Origin: Saprospiraceae bacterium UBA6168
Lineage (GTDB): Bacteria > Bacteroidota > Bacteroidia > Chitinophagales > Saprospiraceae
Assembly (NCBI GenBank): GCA_002435785.1
Contig: DIUC01000003.1
Span: 7,113-26,532, forward strand
Length of the DNA: 19,420 nucleotides
Direction of reading: 5' to 3'
Shown here: in pieces, positions 13,494 through 19,420 of the stretch
Layout: each line of letters begins with the position of its first letter
Numbering within the stretch: the first letter of the stretch is position 1
Translations under genes and position numbers: made by a program
The notes under the pieces: generated by a model
What the model saw: only the letters and a program-made list of their open reading frames with translations
Told to the model about the DNA's origin: nothing
The model's database searches: none

Positions 13494-14564
13494 ATGAGAT
13501 TAACAAAAACAATTTTACTCCTCGTTGTCACCCTTGGGGGCTTCGGCCACCTCAAGTCCCAAGACCTGCACAACACGCTTTTTTACATGAACCCCCTGCA
13601 CATGAACCCCGCCTTTTCGGGATCGTTCGAGGGGACTTTCCGCATTGGCGGCCTCTACCGTGACCAGGCCCGCACGGCCATCGGGAAGTCAGCTTACACT
13701 ACACCAACCATCTTCGTGGATGCGCCGATTTTGATGATCGGCAAGCGGCACTGGGTTGGTGTTGGGTTCCTGGCCTTTCAGGACCAAGCGGGCGACGGCC
13801 AATTGGCCATGACTGCCGGGCAACTCAGCGGAGCGTTTCACTTGGCGCTCGACAAAAAAAGCAAGAACGTGCTAACGCTGGGCGTACAGTGGGGAAAAAT
13901 TGGCAGGAGAATAAAAAACCTCAATGGGTACAATCCTGAAGACCTCATAACGCAACGGTTGGCAAACAACCCGGGCGCAGCCACTGAAGACTTGATATTC
14001 ATGGGAGGTGGAAGCGGTGGCCCAGGTGGCAACAACGCCGACAAGAAAAAAGACTTTTCCGACGTGAACCTCGGCTTCCTCTTTAAGTCAAAAGCCAGCA
14101 AGACTGCGGACTACAATTTTGGTGTTTCAGCACGCCACATAACCACGCCCGGCAACGACTACAACTTTGGCGGGTCAAATGTTGACCTGAACATGCGGCT
14201 CATCGCCCATGCCCAACTCAACACGGCGCTCAACGCAAAATGGACGCTAACGCCAGAGGTTTATTACTCCAATATCAGCCCGGCCCGGCAGTTCCAAGCG
14301 CATGTATGGGCGGGCTATTGGCTCAAGCCAGCCGAAAACATCAAACTGAACGGTGGCCTCGGCTACCGGGTGGGCGATTCTGCGCAGTTGCTGCTAGGCT
14401 TGGATTACAAGGACTTCAAAGTTGCGCTCGGCTACGACTTCACCCTTTCCGACCTCAGCCAGGCGAATAGCCGCCAAGGTGGCTTTGAGATTGCAGCCTA
14501 TTATACTGGCAAGATTTACAAGAAACCGACCGTGAAACCCGTTATCCTTTGTCCACACCTGTAA
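13494..14564 (+). CDS. PorP/SprF family type IX secretion-associated membrane protein
   Basis: A 356-residue outer-membrane beta-barrel of the PorP/SprF family, which in Bacteroidota belongs to or accompanies the type IX secretion and gliding machinery. The ATG at 13494 gives a signal peptide (MRLTKTILLLVVTLGGFGHLKS) with the mature chain near QDLHNTLFYMNPLHMNPAFSGSFEG, the family's hallmark start. The body alternates amphipathic strands (for example HWVGVGFLAFQDQAGDGQL, DYNFGVSARHIT, LLLGLDYKDFKVALGYDFTLSDL) and the C-terminus YTGKIYKKPTVKPVILCPHL closes as in relatives. Residues about 178-190 form a Gly-rich loop (GGGSGGPGGNN). It is followed after 89 bases by a PorE-like OmpA protein, the usual pairing. 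Genomes carry many such paralogs, so this need not be the core PorP. Confidence 0.88.
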   Translation: MRLTKTILLLVVTLGGFGHLKSQDLHNTLFYMNPLHMNPAFSGSFEGTFRIGGLYRDQARTAIGKSAYTTPTIFVDAPILMIGKRHWVGVGFLAFQDQAGDGQLAMTAGQLSGAFHLALDKKSKNVLTLGVQWGKIGRRIKNLNGYNPEDLITQRLANNPGAATEDLIFMGGGSGGPGGNNADKKKDFSDVNLGFLFKSKASKTADYNFGVSARHITTPGNDYNFGGSNVDLNMRLIAHAQLNTALNAKWTLTPEVYYSNISPARQFQAHVWAGYWLKPAENIKLNGGLGYRVGDSAQLLLGLDYKDFKVALGYDFTLSDLSQANSRQGGFEIAAYYTGKIYKKPTVKPVILCPHL

Positions 14565-14565
14565 A

Positions 14566-14593
14566 AGAGCGTGAGCGGTGTGAGAGCGTGAGC
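14566..14593. repeat. Short direct repeat AGAGCGTGAGC, 17-bp period
   Basis: AGAGCGTGAGC occurs at 14566-14576 and again at 14583-14593, in the spacer between the porP-like and porE-like genes. It has no hairpin potential strong enough to be a terminator. It may be a remnant of a tandem duplication. Confidence 0.4.
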
Positions 14594-14653
14594 AATACAA
14601 GCTCAAAGGCAATCGAAAAAGGATTCAGCAAAATATTTCAACCAGAAAAAATT

Positions 14654-17371
14654 ATGAAAAATCATTTTCTAACTATAACGCTTTTGCTCTGTGGCACCTT
14701 TGCCGCCATTGCGCAGCCACTCAACCGCCCAACCTACGCCATGATGGTGAAGACGGCGGAGGAGCAAATGGAGAAAAAAGACTACTACCGGGCGCTCGAA
14801 TGGTACGAAAAAGCCTACGACGAGTCAAAGGACATCGAGATGGCCATTATCCTCGCCGACCTGAGCTTCAAGCTCCGGGACTACAAAAACGCTGAAAAAT
14901 GGTACGTGCGGGCGTTGAAGCCAACCAAGAAAAACAAGAAAGTGGACGAGTACCAAGAGAAGCGCTTTGAGTACGCCCGCTCACTAAAGATGAATGAAAA
15001 GTACGACGATGCCATTGAAGAGTTTAACAAGTTCATTGCATTGACCACCGACCCGGTGCGCAAAGAACTGGCAGAACTCGAAAAAGTGGGCTGCGAGTTT
15101 GGCCGGGTGGCCAAACCAGTGGACGGTGTGACCATCACGCACGGCGGCAAGGAAATAAACGGCAAGAACTCCGAGTATTCGCCGTTTTTGAGCGCCGACA
15201 ACAAGGAAATCTACTTTGCCGCACTCGTCGGGGACGACATCATCGAAGTGTCAGAGAAGCCAAAGGACGATGGCAAGGTAAAAGTGGATTTGGGCACTAA
15301 AGATAGCGGTGGGGACGGTGACTATTTTTCCAAAATATACAAATCCACCAAGGGTGAAAAGGGCTGGGGCAAGCCAGAAGCATTGGACGAAAACGTGAAC
15401 CGCCAAGAGTTTTTCAACGTGAACAACTCTATTTCGCCAGACGGCAAACGGATGTTCTTCAACCGGGAGCTATTGGACGGACACATGCTCAAGGAGAGCA
15501 AAATTTTCATGAGCGAGAACAATGGCGGCACTTGGGGCGCAGCCAACGAGGTAAAGGGGGTGAACGGCGACTATATCGCCAAATCGCCATGCGTGGGCGA
15601 GCTTTTTGGCAAAGAGGTACTGTTCTTTGCCTCCAATATGGAGGGTGGCCAAGGTGAATACGATATTTATTATGCTACCTACAAAGGCAACGGGCAGTAC
15701 GGCGACCCCATCAATCTCGGCCCTAAAATCAACTCCATTGGGAATGAGGACACCCCATTCTATCGGGACGGCGTGCTGTATTTCAGCTCGGATGGGCATC
15801 CGGGACTCGGTGGCTACGACATCTTCATGAGCACTTGGAACGGCACGATGTGGAGCAAGCCCACCAACATGGGCAAAGGCTACAACTCCAGCGTGGATGA
15901 CCTCTATTTCATGCTCGACAAAGAGGGCTACAACGGCCTGTTGGCGAGCAACCGACCAGCGGAAGGCAGCCGTAGCGTACACAGCAAGACCTGCTGCAAC
16001 GATATTTACAACGTGATTTTGAAAAAAATCGTGGCAGACGTACTTGTCACCGCTTTTGACCAAGAAACAAAAGAGCCGCTGACAGGTGTCACTTTTGAAC
16101 TGATTGAAATGCAGGGCGAAAAGCCCAAGACCATCGAGACCAAAACGAATGGCGGGGCCAACAACTACGATGCCGTGCTAGAGCTTGATCGTACCTATAT
16201 AATTGTCGCCTCAGCGGAAAACTACTCGAACGATACCGTCCGCATCAATACCGTCGGCCTTTTTGATTCAAAAAGCTACAAGGAAAGGCTCAACTTGAAG
16301 CCGGGTCGTATCACCAAAAAAATCGTTCGCAACGAGCCGTTCGTGCTCGAAAACATCCTCTACGATTTCAACGACGACAAGATACTGCCCCCGGCCGAGG
16401 GCGACTTGCAAGTGATATTTGACCTAATGAACAGGTACCCCGACATGGTCATCGAGCTGTCCTCGCACACGGACTCACGAGGTACCGACCAGTCTAACAA
16501 TTCGCTCTCCCAGCGCCGTGCGGAGTCCGCTCGTCGGTGGCTGACGGGCAAGGGCATTCCTCGTGCCCGCATCGAGGCAAAGGGATACGGCGAAGCCCAA
16601 CCAAAGACAGTGGACGCAAAGGCCAACGCAAAATTCCCCTACCTGAAAGTGGGAGAGGTGCTGACAGAGGCATTTATCAATACCCTGCAGCCGGATACCG
16701 TGAAATTTGAAGCGGCCCACCAACTCAACCGCCGCACGGAGTTCAAAATCCTTTCCGGCCCAACAAGCATCACCATCGAGGAGGAGCAGCTCATCCAAAT
16801 CGGCAACCGCAAAGTAGACCCGAATGCGCCGAAAGTTGAGCCGAAAAAGGACGAGAAACCTGTGCCAGGCAATCGTAAACCCGCACCCAACCGCAACAAC
16901 AACCGGAAAAGTGGCGGCAACGCTCCCGGCGGTGGCGACAGCTTGAAGCCCTCCCCTATCAAGTTGGATTTGTTGCCCGTGAAAAAGGACACCATCATCA
17001 TTGACAAACTATCCTCGCTCTATGGCAAAAAGGACTTGAAGGGCCTGCCCATCATGCAGTTCGAGACCAGGATGCACGATATGGGCCTGGTGAAAAAGGG
17101 CGAAGTGAAGGAATATACTTTTCACTTCACAAATGCCGGGGAAGTTCCTTTGGAGATTGACCTCGTCAGCGTTTGCGAATGCACGAGCTACGAACTTGGG
17201 CCAAGCACGCTCAAACCCGGCGAAAAAGGTTGGATAAAGATTATTTTTGACAGCAACAAAAGGGATGAAAGCGATACCAGCGACGTAGATTTTTACTTGA
17301 AAAACATTGACCCAGAATTGGATGCACCCATCTTTGAGCGGGTAAAGTTCAAGTACGAACTGGTACAATAA
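14654..17371 (+). CDS. PorE-like TPR / beta-propeller / OmpA protein with C-terminal DUF1573 domain
   Basis: A 905-residue secreted, peptidoglycan-binding protein. The ATG at 14654 gives a clean signal peptide (about 1-21, ...AAIAQ). Domains in order: TPR-like helices (about 30-150, AEEQMEKKDYYRALEWYEKAY), a WD40-like beta-propeller with PD40 motifs (about 165-455, SPDGKRMFFN and DGVLYFSSDGHPGLGGYDIF), a carboxypeptidase-regulatory-like fold (about 458-550), and an OmpA C-terminal domain (about 565-700, LYDFNDDKILPPA, HTDSRGT with D607, RRAESARRWL). That order matches P. gingivalis PorE, which tethers the type IX machinery to peptidoglycan. The OmpA domain contains an insertion (about 651-690). 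After an Asn/Pro/Lys-rich linker (715-770) comes an extra DUF1573 domain (about 798-905: MHDMGLVKKGEVKEYTFHFTNAGEVPLEID, CEC at 841-843). DUF1573 normally occurs in separate small proteins. It is probably co-transcribed with the porP-like gene. Confidence 0.88.
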   Translation: MKNHFLTITLLLCGTFAAIAQPLNRPTYAMMVKTAEEQMEKKDYYRALEWYEKAYDESKDIEMAIILADLSFKLRDYKNAEKWYVRALKPTKKNKKVDEYQEKRFEYARSLKMNEKYDDAIEEFNKFIALTTDPVRKELAELEKVGCEFGRVAKPVDGVTITHGGKEINGKNSEYSPFLSADNKEIYFAALVGDDIIEVSEKPKDDGKVKVDLGTKDSGGDGDYFSKIYKSTKGEKGWGKPEALDENVNRQEFFNVNNSISPDGKRMFFNRELLDGHMLKESKIFMSENNGGTWGAANEVKGVNGDYIAKSPCVGELFGKEVLFFASNMEGGQGEYDIYYATYKGNGQYGDPINLGPKINSIGNEDTPFYRDGVLYFSSDGHPGLGGYDIFMSTWNGTMWSKPTNMGKGYNSSVDDLYFMLDKEGYNGLLASNRPAEGSRSVHSKTCCNDIYNVILKKIVADVLVTAFDQETKEPLTGVTFELIEMQGEKPKTIETKTNGGANNYDAVLELDRTYIIVASAENYSNDTVRINTVGLFDSKSYKERLNLKPGRITKKIVRNEPFVLENILYDFNDDKILPPAEGDLQVIFDLMNRYPDMVIELSSHTDSRGTDQSNNSLSQRRAESARRWLTGKGIPRARIEAKGYGEAQPKTVDAKANAKFPYLKVGEVLTEAFINTLQPDTVKFEAAHQLNRRTEFKILSGPTSITIEEEQLIQIGNRKVDPNAPKVEPKKDEKPVPGNRKPAPNRNNNRKSGGNAPGGGDSLKPSPIKLDLLPVKKDTIIIDKLSSLYGKKDLKGLPIMQFETRMHDMGLVKKGEVKEYTFHFTNAGEVPLEIDLVSVCECTSYELGPSTLKPGEKGWIKIIFDSNKRDESDTSDVDFYLKNIDPELDAPIFERVKFKYELVQ

Positions 17372-17387
17372 TCCTGTTTTTGAACAA

Positions 17388-17427
17388 AAAAAAGGCTGTG
17401 ACGCATCAATGGGTCACAGCCTTTTTT
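17388..17427. terminator. Bidirectional terminator between convergent genes
   Basis: Perfect 15-bp arms AAAAAAGGCTGTGAC (17388-17402) and GTCACAGCCTTTTTT (17413-17427) around a 10-base loop, with A-tract on one side and T-tract on the other. It lies between the stops of the porE-like gene (plus) and apaG (minus) and can end both transcripts. Confidence 0.9.
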
Positions 17428-17445
17428 ATTGAAGAGCTGCCGAGG

Positions 17446-17832
17446 TCAATTCATTTTAAAAGGTGGAGCAAGTTTAAACGCTGGAATTTTCACTTCGAAC
17501 TTTGCATTGTCCTCTATCCGCACCATCTGGAACTCGCCGTGCATTTTGCCCACATCCGTCATCAGGGGACACCACGAGGTGTATTGGTGGCTTTCGCCGG
17601 GTGACAATACAGGCTGTAGCCCCACGATGCCCTCGCCCTCCACCTCTCGCCGGACACCATTCGACTCGACGATGTGCCAGTGGCGGCGGAGCAGTTGCAC
17701 CGTGTCCGAGCTTTGGTTGAGGATGGTAATGCGGTAGGCAAACACATAGCGGTGCTGAATCGGAATGGACTCATGCGGCAAGTAGAAGGGTTCTACACTG
17801 ATTTGAATGCCATGCGTGGTCAGGGTTTCCAT
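17446..17832 (-). CDS. apaG: ApaG family protein (DUF525)
   Basis: A 128-residue single-domain protein of the ApaG/DUF525 family, a fibronectin-III-like beta-sandwich. Seen: GIQISVEPFYLPHES at the start, HRYVFAYRITILNQSSDTVQLLRRHWHIVES, then GEGIVGLQPVLSPGESHQYTSWCPLMTDVGKMHGEF and the closing FEVKIPAFKLAPP, all typical family blocks over its full usual length. Members were named after cobalt/magnesium phenotypes in enterobacteria; the molecular role is not settled. The gene begins 9 bases after the stop of gmk on the same strand and is the last gene of the yicC-gmk-apaG operon, ending at the bidirectional terminator. Confidence 0.93.
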   Translation of the reverse strand: METLTTHGIQISVEPFYLPHESIPIQHRYVFAYRITILNQSSDTVQLLRRHWHIVESNGVRREVEGEGIVGLQPVLSPGESHQYTSWCPLMTDVGKMHGEFQMVRIEDNAKFEVKIPAFKLAPPFKMN

Positions 17833-17840
17833 AGAAAAGT

Positions 17841-18425
17841 TTATGGTCGGTTATCAGTTGCTTCCAGCCACTCCCCAACGATTCTTTCGGCCTCTTTCAA
17901 CGCCGACATCAAATCGTCGTTCACCAACACCTTGTCAAAATTACCCTCAAAGGTAAGTTCAAAAGTAGCTTTAGCGATACGTTTTTGGAGGCTTTCTGGA
18001 CTTTCTGATTTCCTTTTTTTCAGCCGCTCCAGCAGTACGTTCGTGGAAGGCGGCTTGATGAAAATAGTGAGCGCTTGGTCGGGGAAGGCTTTCTTCACGT
18101 TCATGGCACCTTTCACGTCAATATCGAAAACCACGTGCTTCCCTTCCGCCCAGAGCCGCTGGACCTCGCTTTTCAACGTTCCATAAAACTGGTTTTCATA
18201 GACTTCTTGCCATTCGAGGAAGGCATCTTGGGAAATGAGCGCCTGAAATTCCTGCACATTAATATAATAATAGTCCTTTCCCTCCACTTCGCCCTCCCGG
18301 GGACTGCGGGTAGTGGCCGAAACGGAAAACGCAAGGTCTTCAAAGGTGCCCAGCAAGTGGTGGACGATGGTGGTCTTCCCGGCACCAGAGGGCGCTGTGA
18401 CGACAATGAGTTTTCCCTTGCTCAT
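17841..18425 (-). CDS. gmk: Guanylate kinase
   Basis: A 194-residue cytoplasmic kinase that converts GMP (or dGMP) and ATP to GDP and ADP, essential in nucleotide metabolism. The P-loop is APSGAGKTT (11-19). The GMP-binding region follows: FSVSATTRSPREGEVEGKDYYYI with the conserved SxTTRxPRxGE block, then FLEWQEVYENQFYGT and the Walker-B-like VVFDIDVKGAMNVKK; the lid contains LLERLKKRKSESPESLQKRI. The length is normal. Its ATG overlaps the yicC stop codon in ATGA (4-base overlap), indicating translational coupling. Confidence 0.97.
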   Translation of the reverse strand: MSKGKLIVVTAPSGAGKTTIVHHLLGTFEDLAFSVSATTRSPREGEVEGKDYYYINVQEFQALISQDAFLEWQEVYENQFYGTLKSEVQRLWAEGKHVVFDIDVKGAMNVKKAFPDQALTIFIKPPSTNVLLERLKKRKSESPESLQKRIAKATFELTFEGNFDKVLVNDDLMSALKEAERIVGEWLEATDNRP

Positions 18426-19297
18426 ACAGCGTTGGCGACTTGTTCTTTTATTTTTTCGAGGTCGTCCTTCATCTTGACCACGAGCTTTTGGATGTCGGCG
18501 GAGTAAGCCTTGGCGCCAAGGGTGTTGATCTCACGGCCCATTTCCTGGGAGATGAAGCTCAGGGTGCGGCCTTTGGAAACCGTATTGGAGGCGAGCTGCT
18601 CCAAAAAATAGGTGCAATGTTGCTCCAAGCGTACCTTTTCTTCCGTGATGTCGATTTTTTCAAGGTAAAAAATGACCTCCTGCTCGAAGCGGTTCTCGTC
18701 AATGTTCTCCTTGTTCATGAACTCCTCCAAGTTCTGGCGCATCCGGTTGCGAAGCAACAGAATCCGCTCCTTTTCAAACGGGTCAACGAGCTGGAGGGCA
18801 CTGCTGATGTTGCTGACCCGGAGGCGCATGTCCTCCTCGATGACGGCACCTTCGGCCTTGCGGAAATTGTCGAAGTTGACGAGGGCTTCTGCCAGCGTCT
18901 TCTCAATCATTTTCCACTCCTCCTCGTTTATGTCGCCCTCCTCGGTCATGATGACGCTCGGTATGCGCAGGATGGCGCCCATCAAACCGTCCTTGGGCAT
19001 GTTCATGGAGTCGGCTATGGCGGAGAGTTCTTGATAGTAGCGCTTGAAAAGCGGGGCATTGAGGCCAAAAGCGTCGTCGCCCTGCATGGACTTGACCTCG
19101 ATAGTAAGGTCCACCTTGCCCCGCTCTATCTTTTCACTTATCAGTTTGCGGAAATAGTGCTCTTTTTCCCGCAGGTTGGAAGGGATTTTGATGCGCATGT
19201 CAGTGAACTTGCTGTTGAGCGAGCGCACCTCGGCCATGATAATTTTGGAGTCGAAAGAATTGGTAGCCCGCCCATAGCCCGTCATTGATAATAGCAT
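18422..19297 (-). CDS. yicC: YicC/YloC family endoribonuclease
   Basis: A 291-residue protein of the YicC/YloC family, now regarded as cytoplasmic endoribonucleases involved in RNA decay. The start at 19297 is taken because MLLSMTGYGRA is the family's hallmark N-terminus. The N-terminal domain continues with VEVRSLNSKFTDMRIKIPSNLREKE-type sequence and the C-terminal DUF1732 region is nearly consensus: TVSKGRTLSFISQEMGREINTLGAKAYSADIQKLVVKMKDDLEKIKEQVANA. It is the first gene of an operon with gmk (4-base overlap) and apaG. An A-rich stretch, not a Shine-Dalgarno sequence, precedes the start codon, as is usual in this phylum. Confidence 0.95.
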   Translation of the reverse strand: MLLSMTGYGRATNSFDSKIIMAEVRSLNSKFTDMRIKIPSNLREKEHYFRKLISEKIERGKVDLTIEVKSMQGDDAFGLNAPLFKRYYQELSAIADSMNMPKDGLMGAILRIPSVIMTEEGDINEEEWKMIEKTLAEALVNFDNFRKAEGAVIEEDMRLRVSNISSALQLVDPFEKERILLLRNRMRQNLEEFMNKENIDENRFEQEVIFYLEKIDITEEKVRLEQHCTYFLEQLASNTVSKGRTLSFISQEMGREINTLGAKAYSADIQKLVVKMKDDLEKIKEQVANAV

Positions 19298-19354
19298 ACA
19301 CGTTTTTTTGAAATGAAACCGGCCACAATGCTGTTAAAGAGGGCTGGCAGCTCG

Positions 19355-19362
19355 CAAAGATA
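19355..19362 (-). promoter_or_regulatory. Probable -7 box (TATCTTTG) of the yicC-gmk-apaG operon
   Basis: The minus strand reads TATCTTTG, an exact match to TAnnTTTG, 57 bases upstream of the yicC start codon. No clear -33 element is seen. The remaining bases to the window end (19363-19420) show no gene. Confidence 0.45.
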
Positions 19363-19420
19363 GACAACCCACCTTTAATAAAAGCCGACACTTACACTCG
19401 ACTTTAGCCAATTAAGCAGC

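Overview
This window looks like ordinary chromosome from a member of the Bacteroidota with moderate GC, most likely an environmental Saprospiria- or Chitinophagia-like lineage; the class is inference. The evidence is a PorP/SprF-family outer-membrane protein beside a PorE-like OmpA protein (type IX secretion/gliding families largely confined to this phylum), a TonB-dependent receptor, several lipoproteins with a Cys lipobox, absence of strong Shine-Dalgarno sequences, and several TAnnTTTG-like -7 boxes upstream of genes. I see no rRNA, tRNA, IS element, phage gene or CRISPR array.

Layout. 1-3668 (minus): a membrane-anchored AraC regulator with an extracytoplasmic CBM9-like sensor, preceded by a FecA-like TonB-dependent receptor; a clear terminator separates them. 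3784-4915 (minus): two small lipoproteins, a YwqK/MORN-repeat protein then an SH3b protein. 5004-6413 (minus): a lipoprotein of the vanadium haloperoxidase/PAP2 family, with a complete active-site signature and a promoter region carrying three TTCTAAG repeats exactly 11 bp apart. 6910-7917 (plus): ACMSD, an enzyme of the kynurenine/2-aminomuconate branch. 7931-8055: an array of five short palindromes closed by perfect 29-bp inverted repeats, between convergent genes. 8071-8439 (minus): a DUF1304 membrane protein. 8596-10988 (minus): a GMC oxidoreductase with a probable iron-sulfur motif and its Tat-exported gluconate-dehydrogenase subunit-3-like partner, separated by a 10-bp-periodic repeat tract. 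11473-12255 (plus): GH25 lysozyme-like lipoprotein. 12337-13326 (plus): GT9 glycosyltransferase with an in-frame heptamer repeat/inverted repeat. 13494-17371 (plus): porP/sprF-like gene plus a PorE-like TPR/beta-propeller/OmpA protein that carries an extra C-terminal DUF1573 domain. 17446-19297 (minus): a compact yicC-gmk-apaG operon.

How they fit together. Most blocks are independent housekeeping or cell-envelope units. Three are functional pairs: receptor and membrane AraC regulator; GMC dehydrogenase and subunit 3 (the cytochrome partner is not in the window); PorP-like and PorE-like proteins. The points most worth following up are the non-coding structures (phased TTCTAAG operator, palindrome array, helically phased repeat tract) and the unusual domain fusions. 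I did not find a convincing wholly new multi-gene system.
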